Notes: generated by a model from the sequence alone, not told the origin. Counted from the first letter of the stretch, positions 8,353 through 19,108 are shown. The stretch: 64,000 bases of DNA from a virus (IMGVR_UViG_3300029787_000007:42595-106594); one strand, 5' to 3'. Translations and numbers: made by a program.

Positions 8353-8701
8353 GATCATATTATCTGCAATATTGTTTGTCTCAGTGGTGCTAAACATTGG
8401 AATATTTGTATATGCACGTGCAGCCATTACAAGACTGTTATTTGTCTCAGAAGAATTATCGGATTTACAACAGATGATCGATTCGTTTGCTGAACATTTA
8501 AAATCGGTATATGAGCTTGATTCGTTTTATGGCGATCAAACTTTAAAAGGCCTTCTTAATCATGCTATTTCTTTTAATGAGCAGTTAGAAACATTTGAAA
8601 TGATATATTCATTATTAGAAGATGAAAATCAAGAAAAAGAGATACAAATAGATTATGAAGCAGAACAACCCACCGAAAACGAAGAGAAGAAGACGCAGTA
8701 A
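8339..8701 (+). CDS. Single-pass membrane protein, unknown function
   Basis: A 120-residue protein with one clear N-terminal transmembrane helix (about residues 6-28, ILSAILFVSVVLNIGIFVYA) followed by a helical, probably coiled-coil, segment and an acidic C-terminus. It overlaps the zinc-ribbon gene upstream by 14 nt and the sigma gene downstream by 47 nt. The topology would leave most of the protein on one face of the inner membrane. No family is recognised. Confidence 0.55.
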   Translation: MSRLEIILSAILFVSVVLNIGIFVYARAAITRLLFVSEELSDLQQMIDSFAEHLKSVYELDSFYGDQTLKGLLNHAISFNEQLETFEMIYSLLEDENQEKEIQIDYEAEQPTENEEKKTQ

Positions 8702-9371
8702 AAAAAAGAATCATTATTTTACGCAAGATCACGAAGATGCTATAGTAAAATATGCTAGAACTTCTTGTATTAGAGAAAGAACAGAACTATATGTAAAATG
8801 GATTCAACCAGCCTTCAACGAAATGGTTGATAAAATTGTATTTACGTATAAATTTACTAATTTACCAAATTGTGAGTCTCTTAGAGACGAGTGTAAGATT
8901 TGGTTAATGACTATACTGGATAAATATGATCCCGCTAAAGGCTCTAAAGCCTTTTCTTATTTTTCAGTTATCACAAAAAATTGGTTTATTCACAAGGTTA
9001 AACGTCAGCAAAAGCGCAATAAACGTATAGTAGATTTAGACAATATATCTAAATCGTATGAGGAGGAATTTTTATCAACATCTGAATCTTATGTTTCAAC
9101 AAGAGAAAATGATGAATTTTGGGATTTGTTTTATAAAGAAATTAGTTCTTGGGATACTTCTTCAATGAAAGAAAATGATTTAAAAGTTTATCAAGCAATC
9201 AAAATACTATTTGATTCAAAAGATGATATTGAAATTTTCAATAAAAAAGCTATTTATTTATATCTTAGGGAAATAACCGGCTTAAACACAAAGCAGGTTG
9301 TCAATTCTCTTAAAAAATTTAAAAAAAGATATTACTCTTTTAGAAGCGAGTGGGAAGACGGTAAATTATGA
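8655..9371 (+). CDS. 55: Late-transcription sigma factor, T4 gp55-like
   Basis: The protein opens with a very basic tail (KRRRRSKKKNH), then carries a sigma-70 region 2-like helical core: ESLRDECKIWLMTILDKYDP, then KGSKAFSYFSVITKNWFIHKVKRQQKRNKR. The KAFSYFxxItKNwfi block is characteristic of gp55-type late sigma factors of T4-like phages. These direct host RNA polymerase to short late promoters together with a sliding clamp. At 238 residues it is slightly longer than T4 gp55 (185). It lies just upstream of the whole baseplate/tail block that it would transcribe. The ATG overlaps the previous gene by 47 nt; no later in-frame start would keep the basic tail. Confidence 0.8.
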   Translation: MKQNNPPKTKRRRRSKKKNHYFTQDHEDAIVKYARTSCIRERTELYVKWIQPAFNEMVDKIVFTYKFTNLPNCESLRDECKIWLMTILDKYDPAKGSKAFSYFSVITKNWFIHKVKRQQKRNKRIVDLDNISKSYEEEFLSTSESYVSTRENDEFWDLFYKEISSWDTSSMKENDLKVYQAIKILFDSKDDIEIFNKKAIYLYLREITGLNTKQVVNSLKKFKKRYYSFRSEWEDGKL

Positions 9372-9667
9372 GCAAAAAAGATTTGGAATCTTTAATAGAC
9401 GAAGCGCTAACAAATATTCGAAATGATAGAAAAATAGCGAGAGAATTTTTAAATGAGATTGCAAATCAAATAGCAACGAACGGAGAGCAGAACAAGTACT
9501 TAAGCCCTGTTGCTGCAAAGCATATTGAAACATTACAGAGATCTAATGAACAGCTTGTCAAATTAATTTCCGTTAGACAAAAAGGTCAACAAGAAACATC
9601 TGCCTTATCAGAAAATGATAAGTCAGAACTATTTGATCTTATACAGCAGCAAGGAGAAGAACAATAA
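9368..9667 (+). CDS. Small helical protein, unknown function
   Basis: A 99-residue, charged, all-helical protein (SKKDLESLIDEALTNI at the N-terminus, glutamine-rich end). It is coupled to the sigma gene by a 4-nt overlap and to the next gene by a TAATG overlap. No motif is recognised. The helical, coiled-coil-like character would fit a chaperone, a small terminase-like oligomer or a sigma partner, none of which I can support. The gene is certain by context; the function is unknown. Confidence 0.6.
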   Translation: MSKKDLESLIDEALTNIRNDRKIAREFLNEIANQIATNGEQNKYLSPVAAKHIETLQRSNEQLVKLISVRQKGQQETSALSENDKSELFDLIQQQGEEQ

Positions 9668-11538
9668 TGACAAGTACTCCTACGACTCCGCGCGAAGGCC
9701 TTGAGTGGCTTGGAAACGCAATTAGAACAACATCTCAAGCAGATGCTATTACAAATGCCGTTAAATTTTACGTGAGAGTTTTAACACAACCAATTTACGT
9801 TGATGGTGAGCATTCTGGTTTGTTAATCGGCAGTCAAATGCTGGGAGTACCTCAATATGAGGAAGATTCATCAGGTAACATAGTACAAGTCCCGGAGGGT
9901 CATGATCCTCGGTCCCCAAGATCAACAGCTAGATTATCATTCATGGGTAGAATCTTAAGAGCCAATAATTCTTTAAGACCGCACATATACATTAGAGATC
10001 CTTGTAAGTTAGATTCTGCGTCATTGGCTGATTCTAGCTATGTTACTAAGCTAATTCAACAACATACTCAGTTTATCTCTAAGGAACATTACACTGGATA
10101 CTCTCCCTCAATTGGAGATATTGTTGAGGTTACTTTAGCTAGATCAGATTTTAAAGGTCCAGATCTTCAAGTCGCTCACTTTGATGGAGTTCTTGATTCA
10201 TCAGATGCAGAACTTTATGAGCATAGAAGAGATTCAGATTGTCGTTCTCTGGCTAGTACTTTTGCATCTGCAGCAACTGCAGTTCGTCAAACTTGTCCAG
10301 TGGGCTCAGACGAGCTTCCTATTGTAAGTTCCGGTCCAAGAAATTTTGGTTATAGTAATACTCACGGTCCGTGGGACACTTCAGATACCGGTACCTACGG
10401 CGGCGGCTTTCGATCGCAATTACCTAGTGCATACTCCGTTTCTCGTGGCTCCTGGACTACATCTCTTGGTACAACGAGTTATTGGTCCAATTCTCCAACA
10501 ACTTTTTTTATGGATGTATTAGTTGAAATTGGTGCCAGAGGTTCTTCATCTGATTGGGGCAACGCGGCCGTGTTTACGCCGGCCTCCGGCGCTGGAGATT
10601 CTGAATCATCGACTCCCGGTAGCGGTCTACCCGGCGCAATCTTCAACTTCAGTGCTTCTGACATCGCGACTGTATGGTCGCCTGGTCCCCGACTAAGATT
10701 TTTAGACCCGTGGTTTATAGAGCAGCAAAAATTTTTTGCAGCGTGGGCAGACGTTGAATCAACACAAACAACAAATAATCCACTAGCAACAACTTGGCCA
10801 ACTACGTCAACTAGTGGATATCCAGGTCTTACATGTAAAAATTGTAACCCAAACGCTGCTGGTATTTGTAACGGTGTAAAAAATTATTCCACTTTTGAGC
10901 AAGGCGTGCGTGCAACAGCAAATACACTAAAAAGAGCTAGCGGCTCAACATATGAAAATATTCTTAAATTTCTTAGAAAACAATTAACTGATTCTACTGG
11001 AGCAATAATTGATACAGCAAGAGAAGCCCTTTTGGACGATCGGATTAATTCAGAACTTGCAACATGGGGCACTCAACATGGCTGGACTCCTGGTAGTGGA
11101 GCTGGCTCTGTTTTTGGTCGTCTTGCGCGACTTGAGGGTTATGGAAGCGTCGTTACCAGTCCCGCTAGCCAGGACGGTGCTCCGCTGGCTTGGGTAAACA
11201 GCACTACTGGAAATTTATGTCCTGATATGACAGTGTTTACTGGCATGACCGAGATGCAAAAATGCGGTGTTGGAAATAGTACCGAAATCGAGAATGTAGG
11301 CGCCAACTGTATACACTGTACACATCACGAGTTAGTATATTTAATTTTTAATGCTGGTGATGTTGCGGCATTAGACTACGCCACCAGAACTCGCAAGTCT
11401 TTAAATTACTATGATGGTGGTGGCGGAAAGATTGTGACCCTTCAATATACACCATGGAAAAATGAAACTTTTTACAGCTATGGGGGCGTTGGTTCCGCCA
11501 CCCCCGACCCACCTATTCTTGATCCTACTGTTCCATAA
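9667..11538 (+). CDS. Putative baseplate hub/cell-puncturing protein with lysozyme-like domain (gp5-like)
   Basis: A 623-residue protein. Around residues 145-177, SPSIGDIVEVTLARSDF followed by VAHFDGVLD resembles the OB-fold domain of phage spike/hub proteins. From about 347 to 545 there is a helical domain with AAWADVESTQTTNNPLATTW and then VKNYSTFEQGVRATANTL, the pattern of phage lysozyme/transglycosylase-type domains in which a Glu is followed by NPLxTT and a repeating Phe-x-x-Gly-Val segment. The C-terminal part has cysteine pairs (CxxC near the lysozyme block, CIHC near 550) that could bind zinc. OB fold plus lysozyme upstream of gp25 and gp6 mirrors T4 gp5, the hub lysozyme. It could instead be a free-standing tail lysin. 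Assignment is by pattern only. Confidence 0.5.
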   Translation: MTSTPTTPREGLEWLGNAIRTTSQADAITNAVKFYVRVLTQPIYVDGEHSGLLIGSQMLGVPQYEEDSSGNIVQVPEGHDPRSPRSTARLSFMGRILRANNSLRPHIYIRDPCKLDSASLADSSYVTKLIQQHTQFISKEHYTGYSPSIGDIVEVTLARSDFKGPDLQVAHFDGVLDSSDAELYEHRRDSDCRSLASTFASAATAVRQTCPVGSDELPIVSSGPRNFGYSNTHGPWDTSDTGTYGGGFRSQLPSAYSVSRGSWTTSLGTTSYWSNSPTTFFMDVLVEIGARGSSSDWGNAAVFTPASGAGDSESSTPGSGLPGAIFNFSASDIATVWSPGPRLRFLDPWFIEQQKFFAAWADVESTQTTNNPLATTWPTTSTSGYPGLTCKNCNPNAAGICNGVKNYSTFEQGVRATANTLKRASGSTYENILKFLRKQLTDSTGAIIDTAREALLDDRINSELATWGTQHGWTPGSGAGSVFGRLARLEGYGSVVTSPASQDGAPLAWVNSTTGNLCPDMTVFTGMTEMQKCGVGNSTEIENVGANCIHCTHHELVYLIFNAGDVAALDYATRTRKSLNYYDGGGGKIVTLQYTPWKNETFYSYGGVGSATPDPPILDPTVP

Positions 11539-11555
11539 AATAAAGTAAAATTAAA

Positions 11556-12563
11556 ATGTCTAAAAAATTAAATACTGATTTTTCGAATCTTGATAAAGCA
11601 AGACAGAGAATTATAACGAAAATACAAACATTAATAGAGTCTAACAATACTCCTAATTTTGCACCTGCGAGTAGTGGGCTATATAATAGCAATGTTCCAC
11701 AAAAAATATTTACTATTGATCAACTTCCATCGTCAAAAATAATTAATAATCCAAAAGGCAATGCCGATATTCAAATTGGCTCTGAAAGTGTTTCTGGTAT
11801 AGCTTTTGGCTATGGATATAAAGGTTCATCCATCGATGGCATGGGAAACAATTCAATTGCCCTAAGAACAGGTCGAATGAACAGGGCTGGAAATAACGTT
11901 AAAGATGGAGATGTTGTTACAGCATCTCCTTTTGGAGATGCCGCAACAATATATCAGGCGGATATAACAGATTGTGATACTAATTTTGGATTTTGTGATG
12001 GGCCTCTTGGAAACAGAAAGGCACAATCAGCAATAGTTGGATTTGCTGATCAAATTAGATTTTTTGGTTTAAATGGTGTGCAAATTAGTACTGGTCAACC
12101 CAAAGGCGCTAGATTTGGCGCCAAGGGAATACAGACATCTAGAGGTGGTGCGATTGAAAGAGCAGCACCAATTGTACTGTCAGCAGGAAATCGAGATGGC
12201 TTCACTGGACTATTTGGAAAAATTCTCCCCGGTGGCACAAGGCGAATACAAGGTGTAACAAAAGGTGAAAACATGGTTGATTGCATGGAAGAGCTTTCAG
12301 AAATTATAGAAGACTTATTATCGTCTATGATCAGAATGGCAGCAATTCAAGAGCTTTTAATGGCCGGGCAAGGACTACAAATACCGCCGGCAATTAATCC
12401 ACATTACGGACCTATGGCAACTAAAGCTGTTGAGGAAACACATGTGAAATTTATAGGTTCTTTAGTCGCATTGTCTAAAACAAAAGCTGCGTGGCACTCT
12501 CGCTATCTCAAAGACGAGGGCTCTCCTCGTCTTATTAGAAGTAAAAATGTATTTTCATCATAA
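11556..12563 (+). CDS. Putative baseplate/tail structural protein, unknown family
   Basis: A 335-residue protein. The N-terminus is a short helix (SKKLNTDFSNLDKARQRI), the middle (about 80-230) is rich in Gly, Asn and aromatic residues in beta-like repeats typical of virion beta-solenoid or sandwich proteins, and the C-terminus (about 240-310) is helical. No enzyme motif is seen. It lies between the hub-like gene and the 2166-residue protein upstream of gp25 and gp6, so it is probably a baseplate component. No T4 equivalent can be named. Confidence 0.5.
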   Translation: MSKKLNTDFSNLDKARQRIITKIQTLIESNNTPNFAPASSGLYNSNVPQKIFTIDQLPSSKIINNPKGNADIQIGSESVSGIAFGYGYKGSSIDGMGNNSIALRTGRMNRAGNNVKDGDVVTASPFGDAATIYQADITDCDTNFGFCDGPLGNRKAQSAIVGFADQIRFFGLNGVQISTGQPKGARFGAKGIQTSRGGAIERAAPIVLSAGNRDGFTGLFGKILPGGTRRIQGVTKGENMVDCMEELSEIIEDLLSSMIRMAAIQELLMAGQGLQIPPAINPHYGPMATKAVEETHVKFIGSLVALSKTKAAWHSRYLKDEGSPRLIRSKNVFSS

Positions 12564-12575
12564 TTAAAGGAAGTT

Positions 12576-15500
12576 ATGGCAAACTCAAAATTTTTAGAAT
12601 ATCAAGATACCGACGATTCAAAATTAATAGATAAATGTGACGATTTAACAAATGTCCCAGAGCAAAAAATTTGTGTTTCTTGTAATAAAAATCCAAGCTA
12701 CATTGCTCCAGATTGGAAAACAAAAGATGTATCAGAGCCATGGCTAAACGAAAAGCTTTGTAAATTTCAAGTAACAGTGACGACAAATGAAAAATCTTTA
12801 GTACCTTTCTTTGGCGCTTCTGAAGACGAGGCTGAAGAATTTGTTAATAATTTATTTGAAACTTATCAAGAAGAAGCTATAGATGCAATATTGGTTGATT
12901 TTAATAAAGACAATAGTTCTGAAAATATTGAAGCATTAAAAAATGCGATAGAGTTTGAAAAATATGATTTAAGTTTGAGAATTCACTCAAGAGTAAAATT
13001 GCTTTATTCAATTCCTTATGAAGATCTTGCTTCTATAAAAGAAAATGTTGACATAACTGACCAAGAAGAAGATGCTGAAGACGACACAGACGAAGCCGGT
13101 GATTATCCGATCTCTGTTGTATACGATGCATCAACATTAAATCAGAATATGTTAAAAATTCGCAGATCTTTAAAATTATATTCTCGTTATTTAAAAATGT
13201 TTAGATCTTTACAAAATGGCAATTTAATATTTGAAAATGATAACCGTATTTTTTACTTAGAAAGATATGGCGACAACGGAATGATGGGGACTAGTACTTT
13301 AGAAAAAGTAATGAAAGACATTGATAAGTTTTTATACGAAAAAGGATATAGATTAAAAGGAGGTCCTCCTTCCGGAATTGGTACAGATGTTGTAAAAACT
13401 ATAGAATTTACTTTTGTAAATTATGGCTTAACAACAATAACAATTACAACTGAAAGTTGTGGTGATAAAAATTTCAATTTTAACAAAAGAAAAATAAGAA
13501 AATTAATAAGAAAAGGACATTTCAAAGACAAAACAGCCATGGCCTATTTGTCTAAAATAGAAGATATGTTAATAGATTTAGAGGCTAGAGAACCTTTACC
13601 GTGGTTAGATTTCGTTACAAAGCATACACATCCAAAAGTAATAGAAACATTTAATTGGCCTTTGGACTCTCCGCTAAATGAAGCAACTCCACAAAGTTGT
13701 GTAGCCGAAACATTAACAGAGGAAGCAAAACAACTTGGTGCCGATATTTTTGATCTTGAATTTAGTCTTGCTGATGCCTTGGTTTTTAATTTTAATAAAA
13801 ATGTATGTAAAAAAGACGCTCTTGAGCTTACAGAAGAGAGAATTAAAGTTGGTGCTATTTTCAACCAAGATAATCCTGCAACCGGCCGCGAAAACCAAAA
13901 AATGCGCGCTGCGGCTAGAGAACAAGCTTATAAACAACTTGATATCGAAGGAGAAGTATTCATAGCAGCCTGTATGAAAATGTTCACTGAGAACACAGGT
14001 AGGGGCATTGGCTCTGCCGGTGATATATTTACTGACTTTTTTGATCGAGTAAAGTTATGTGGATTAAAAGATCTTGCAATTGATGGAATAAAATGTTTAA
14101 TGAAGGGCATATCATTTGAAAAAGCCGTATCAAGTATAATAAAAGCTGCTTTGACAAATATGTCATTGGAAAATTTTGGTAAATTTTTTGTTTTGCTGCC
14201 AGCAGATGAGCAGGTTCAACTTCAAGAATCAATAATGCAACGGATTCAGTCGGGCGATGTATTTAGGCCTGAATCAGTAAATGATGATATAAGTAGATAC
14301 ATAGATGAAGGCGTAAGCCCACACCCTGACATAGAGCTTGAGCCTTGGACTATTCCATCAATAGTTGATAATTTTAGAAACACAGATAGTGGGGGCAGTA
14401 GAAGCAATTTTTCTGAACAAACATTAGAAAATTCACAATACAATTCCAACGTAAGAACACTTGCTCAAAGGTTTGATAGTTTTTCAAATAGTGGAGGAAG
14501 TGCACAGACTGGCCTTGTAATTCAGTTATACATTGATGCAATTATTGATTTCTACAGCGATGATTTGTTGAACGTGGTAGATATCTTAGATAGATTTCCA
14601 GGCGCTCAACTTATAGCTCGCACATTAGTAATGCTCGATTGTCCACAGCCGCCCATGTTTGATCCTCCTGTATTAGATTGGATTAGGGATATAGAGCTTC
14701 CATTTTGTGACGGCATTGATGATATTACTTGGCCATCCATAAGAAATCCATTGGCGTGGTGGCCAAGAAGGTGGAGTATTCTACCAAGCTTTACACTTAT
14801 GCTAAATGTTTTTCTAGAGCATGCTATCACTCAAATTTTGACTCTTTTAGTTGTTAAAATTTGTAATTTAATAGGCAGCGCAATATGCAAAGCAGTAGAA
14901 ACAACTGGACAATTGGCAGCTAATGCAATAAATCCAAATAACAGAGACACGTTTTCAGAAACAATCAAACAAGCAATTTGTGGCGAAGATGCCACCGAAG
15001 AGCAAGTAGATGATACAATAGCTGAAATAATGGCTGCTTTGGGAGTTGGTGGGGCAGCACTTGGCAATACTGAACAACTTAATAGTTTTGTTGGCGACAT
15101 GTCTGAAACTTTATCGCAAAGAGAAATGATGGAGATGTTTTCTGGCAATCCTTCTGACGAATCATTGGAAGCTTTAAGATCGCTGGTAGAAAATGAACAC
15201 CCACAATATCAATCGGCCTTTCCCAGCAAAGAAGCAATTGCTGATTTTACAAAAGGAGTCGGTAACTTATTTCCCGCAAAATTTCGAAATACTATGCAAA
15301 ACGCTTTAGATGCAGCTGATGATTTACAAATTAATCCGTCTCTTTGCGCAACTCCAGAGCAGCTTGAACAATTTTGTTCTTTTAGAGATTCTCTCCTTGG
15401 CGATCGAGCTACTGCTGCTCAAAAAAGTGCAATGTGCGATAACTTTGACAATGAAATGATTGACACATTAGACGACTTGGCCAGGGCAGTACAGCAAGAT

Positions 15501-18500
15501 CCTTCAGAAATGATTGCTGAGGGTCTTCCTCCCCTCTCGTCTGATCCTGGATGCGAAAATGGTATTTTACCTTTAGAGCCGACATCTCTTTCAAATGTTG
15601 CAGTTTCATCAATGGACATGTTGATGAGACAAGTGCACTTAGAATTTTCAGTTGATATGCTTGGTAATGGCCCAGGAGAAAAAAACTGGGGCCTAATGAA
15701 TATGATTCTAAGTGATACAATGGGCAATCCTTTGACCGCACACTATAGAAAAGCATATAATGATGATAATTATGTTGATTTTGTTACAAAAAATGATGAA
15801 GACGCAACATTAATTCAAAAAGGGCAATTTCCTGCTTATGTGGCAGAATGGTTGCAAGAAAAACTAGGCGACATGTTAGAAAACGGAAATATATCTTTTA
15901 ACACTAACAATAATTTTAGAGAAACAACAAGTACCATAAAATCATTTAAAGATTTAAATTTAAGTTTATATGGTGGTGTTAGTACTCTTGAGCTGCCTGA
16001 CTTTGGATACGATTCCATCGGAATTGTAAGAGCTGAAGATGAAGAAGTAGAATTTATTAGATTCGGACGCAAAAAAGACCCTGACCTTTCTCTTTCCTTT
16101 GTTGACAACAACAAAGGGCTTGTTGAGCATGGTTATTCAGATTACCTATATGGCTTTAATGTAAACTTGTTTTTGTCAGAACTAAAAGAAGTCGCAGCCG
16201 CAGACCCAACACAAGAATCTGGTTTGTTACCTGTAGTAAGAAATTTGAAATCAGACAATGCAAGAGTTAACATAACAAACTTGTTAAACTTTAATGCTCA
16301 AATGACCAGAGCAGATAGAAAAAATATGTCAAAAGAGGAAAAAGAAGCGTTCAATAGAAGCACTCGCGTTGCATCAATTCAAAAAGAAAGAGCTTTTGAA
16401 TTTGTATCTGTTGATGATACTTTTGATTTGGCTTCCTTAACGAATTACCCAAATTTTCAAGCTAGCTTTATGACTCACCCAGAATATATGCCACAGCAAA
16501 TTTTGCTACACGAAATACTCACTCAACAAGGCTCAAACGTTACTTTAGCTGAACTAAAAACTTTTCACGAAAACACACTTAGCGCTGTTTTTGAATCTAT
16601 TGTAAAAGAAGTTTATGAAAATCAGTCTGCTTTCATGTATGGTGCAACATATGATACTTTATCAGAAGACGATATAGCATATGTTGTTCAAGAAGGTCAG
16701 ACGGATAGCTCAGCCGGAACGCTATATAGTGACGCAAAGCTTGATGGAGAAGATATTATAAATGATGATAACATTCTAGGAATAAGTTATGATCAGTTTA
16801 TAAACGAACAAAATGGAACTCCAGAAAATACCAGGGTATTTTATTTAGATCCTGTAACATATGGCGGCACATATACAAACCCACCAATCTATATTAAGCC
16901 AATGCAAAATGATGGCTGGCTTGGCTTAATAGATGCTTTGTTTCCTGAATTGAGTCCATGCAAACCTTCTAAAACAGATTTAATAGATTTTGAACAAATA
17001 AGCGATCAAATATCAGAAACATATAATAAAATTCCAACTGATCAAAGACTAAAACACGACCCTGACTGCGTTATAGAGATGCCGTATAATAGGATTTTAG
17101 ACAGAACTGCTGCTTCAACTATACAGGGAATTATTACTGCTGCATGTCGAATATTTTCTAGTGTTCATTTCATGAAAACAATAGCAACCTTTACCGTTTT
17201 TAAGCCAGATTTTAACAATGTATACAGCTCTATTTATCCTCAATATATTGTAGAAAATATGGAAAAAGCTTTTAAAGATGCACAGCCACCAGCTGCAGAA
17301 TTTTTCAATACGTTTAAAGATGAAGAATTTTGGTATGCTTTTTTAGAACAATCAGTACAAACTTACGGTAGGCTTGTAGATGATGGCACAATTATTGATC
17401 CGCCAGAATCTATTTTAACTGCACTTTTGTTGATTAATGATTCGCAAGAGCAATACCAATTTTTAACAAAAGAAGATTGGAAAAATTCACAAAATCTTTC
17501 TGGTGATTTTGCCAAAGCGGCGCTAGCTGGGGTTGCAGGAAGTAAAGTGCCTATTCCTGGATCTGGTGTAATTGCAGCTGCAAAAGTGTTTGCAGATAAT
17601 TTTGAAACATATAAAGAATTTAAGCAAAGAAATAATTTAGAAGCAATTAAGAAAACTGAAGATCTTGCAAAATTAGTTTTAAAAGAGATGGTAAAAACTG
17701 AACTTCAATACATGTCTGAAAAGTTTTTAGAAAATTTAAAAGATTTAAATCTTGAACCGTCTTACACAGATATCGATTATTATATGCTTACTAACTTTTC
17801 TCAAGGTGGCATTGATTTAGATTTAGATAAAGAAATTGTTGCCATAGTTGAGGAGGAGCCCTCTGGGCCTTCATATGGATCTACCTCTAATGTAGCCGGC
17901 CACCTTCATACATACCAAGTCGATGCCGAAGGTAATGGCTGGGCATATGAAGCATATCATCCAACTCAACCAAAAATAAGACATAAGCATCAAATTATAA
18001 ATTGGGAAGTTCAAGAAGCCCAAAGTGTCTGTTACCCAAATTGTAAAGATATTTATGGTGTTGATGGCGTTGGCTCTCATGTCCACAACATTAGTAGTAT
18101 GATTGTGCCAATTGGAGATGTAGAATCATTTGGATTTGAATTTGCTTCTGATAGTAATCTTCCATTTATACTTGAAAAGTATATTAAAATTAACGATAGA
18201 AAGCATGGAATAGAAGAGGGAACAGAGATAATTAAGTCTAATGATCCCAACAAAAATATATCTGACATATATCCTGGAACACTTGAATTAGTCTATGCTG
18301 TTACCGATGTTGAAGATTCTGATGGGCAAGAGGGAATCAGACAAACTGTTAACACAGATGAGGTTGTAGGTTTACAGGGTGAATTAGGAGTTAAACATGG
18401 CTTACAGCTTTCTATTTTAGTAAATGGAGAAAAACAAGAAATTACATCAGTTGAAATAGATGCTTTAGATTATGAAACTCAGTCTTTTATTGCTGTTCAA

Positions 18501-19076
18501 GCTAACTCTAAAGAATTGTTGTGTTTAATAAAACTATTAAAAGAAGACGAAAAATTTAGATTATTATCACATTATATAATTCCAACAAATAAACTACTGT
18601 CTCTTCTTGCAATTTATAACGATATGGCATTTTTACCATCTATTGGAGAAAAAACCGTTCCAGAAGGAGATACCTTAACTTCCGACTTTGATTCTAAACC
18701 GGGCACCAAAGTAACCTTTAATTCTGACGGAGATGTAGAATACAGCTACACGGCTGGGTGGGCTCATGTAGATGACAGAAATCCTGGATTTTTAGCTGGT
18801 ATAGCAGTAAGAGAGTGGGACTCTTGGGACAAAGAGCTTTTAAGAAATTCAAGAAGCAGAATTAAGAAAATTTTTAAAACATATTATAACTCTAGCACAA
18901 ATACATTTGAAAATGATATAGAGGAAATGACTTCTATTGATCCTGTCAAAATTGCACTTGAAAGATTTAAATCTAATCTTAAGCCAAGACTTGGTGAAAC
19001 TTTCTTACCTTGGTGGCGAAAAAACAGATTAAGAACTAACCCGTTTGATTCTAAGGGCGAATTGTGCGAAAAATAA
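12576..19076 (+). CDS. Giant virion (baseplate/tail) protein, 2166 residues
   Basis: A very large acidic protein directly upstream of gp25 and gp6, preceded by a ribosome site (AAAGGAAG). It is mostly helical and polar, with hydrophobic stretches near residues 745-775 (ITQILTLLVVKICNLIGSA) and around 1655-1675 (GVAGSKVPIPGSGVIAAA) that could insert in a membrane. Near the C-terminus are three HxH pairs (H1776/H1778, H1803/H1805, H1835/H1837) set in GHLHTY, RHKHQI and SHVHNI, suggesting a metal-binding beta insert. No known family is recognised as a whole. Position and size suggest a major baseplate or internal tail protein that acts during infection. It might be ejected, given the membrane-like segments; this is inference. 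Confidence 0.6.
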   Translation: MANSKFLEYQDTDDSKLIDKCDDLTNVPEQKICVSCNKNPSYIAPDWKTKDVSEPWLNEKLCKFQVTVTTNEKSLVPFFGASEDEAEEFVNNLFETYQEEAIDAILVDFNKDNSSENIEALKNAIEFEKYDLSLRIHSRVKLLYSIPYEDLASIKENVDITDQEEDAEDDTDEAGDYPISVVYDASTLNQNMLKIRRSLKLYSRYLKMFRSLQNGNLIFENDNRIFYLERYGDNGMMGTSTLEKVMKDIDKFLYEKGYRLKGGPPSGIGTDVVKTIEFTFVNYGLTTITITTESCGDKNFNFNKRKIRKLIRKGHFKDKTAMAYLSKIEDMLIDLEAREPLPWLDFVTKHTHPKVIETFNWPLDSPLNEATPQSCVAETLTEEAKQLGADIFDLEFSLADALVFNFNKNVCKKDALELTEERIKVGAIFNQDNPATGRENQKMRAAAREQAYKQLDIEGEVFIAACMKMFTENTGRGIGSAGDIFTDFFDRVKLCGLKDLAIDGIKCLMKGISFEKAVSSIIKAALTNMSLENFGKFFVLLPADEQVQLQESIMQRIQSGDVFRPESVNDDISRYIDEGVSPHPDIELEPWTIPSIVDNFRNTDSGGSRSNFSEQTLENSQYNSNVRTLAQRFDSFSNSGGSAQTGLVIQLYIDAIIDFYSDDLLNVVDILDRFPGAQLIARTLVMLDCPQPPMFDPPVLDWIRDIELPFCDGIDDITWPSIRNPLAWWPRRWSILPSFTLMLNVFLEHAITQILTLLVVKICNLIGSAICKAVETTGQLAANAINPNNRDTFSETIKQAICGEDATEEQVDDTIAEIMAALGVGGAALGNTEQLNSFVGDMSETLSQREMMEMFSGNPSDESLEALRSLVENEHPQYQSAFPSKEAIADFTKGVGNLFPAKFRNTMQNALDAADDLQINPSLCATPEQLEQFCSFRDSLLGDRATAAQKSAMCDNFDNEMIDTLDDLARAVQQDPSEMIAEGLPPLSSDPGCENGILPLEPTSLSNVAVSSMDMLMRQVHLEFSVDMLGNGPGEKNWGLMNMILSDTMGNPLTAHYRKAYNDDNYVDFVTKNDEDATLIQKGQFPAYVAEWLQEKLGDMLENGNISFNTNNNFRETTSTIKSFKDLNLSLYGGVSTLELPDFGYDSIGIVRAEDEEVEFIRFGRKKDPDLSLSFVDNNKGLVEHGYSDYLYGFNVNLFLSELKEVAAADPTQESGLLPVVRNLKSDNARVNITNLLNFNAQMTRADRKNMSKEEKEAFNRSTRVASIQKERAFEFVSVDDTFDLASLTNYPNFQASFMTHPEYMPQQILLHEILTQQGSNVTLAELKTFHENTLSAVFESIVKEVYENQSAFMYGATYDTLSEDDIAYVVQEGQTDSSAGTLYSDAKLDGEDIINDDNILGISYDQFINEQNGTPENTRVFYLDPVTYGGTYTNPPIYIKPMQNDGWLGLIDALFPELSPCKPSKTDLIDFEQISDQISETYNKIPTDQRLKHDPDCVIEMPYNRILDRTAASTIQGIITAACRIFSSVHFMKTIATFTVFKPDFNNVYSSIYPQYIVENMEKAFKDAQPPAAEFFNTFKDEEFWYAFLEQSVQTYGRLVDDGTIIDPPESILTALLLINDSQEQYQFLTKEDWKNSQNLSGDFAKAALAGVAGSKVPIPGSGVIAAAKVFADNFETYKEFKQRNNLEAIKKTEDLAKLVLKEMVKTELQYMSEKFLENLKDLNLEPSYTDIDYYMLTNFSQGGIDLDLDKEIVAIVEEEPSGPSYGSTSNVAGHLHTYQVDAEGNGWAYEAYHPTQPKIRHKHQIINWEVQEAQSVCYPNCKDIYGVDGVGSHVHNISSMIVPIGDVESFGFEFASDSNLPFILEKYIKINDRKHGIEEGTEIIKSNDPNKNISDIYPGTLELVYAVTDVEDSDGQEGIRQTVNTDEVVGLQGELGVKHGLQLSILVNGEKQEITSVEIDALDYETQSFIAVQANSKELLCLIKLLKEDEKFRLLSHYIIPTNKLLSLLAIYNDMAFLPSIGEKTVPEGDTLTSDFDSKPGTKVTFNSDGDVEYSYTAGWAHVDDRNPGFLAGIAVREWDSWDKELLRNSRSRIKKIFKTYYNSSTNTFENDIEEMTSIDPVKIALERFKSNLKPRLGETFLPWWRKNRLRTNPFDSKGELCEK

Positions 19077-19108
19077 ATAACTGTTGTAATTAATATAGGA
19101 AATAAATT

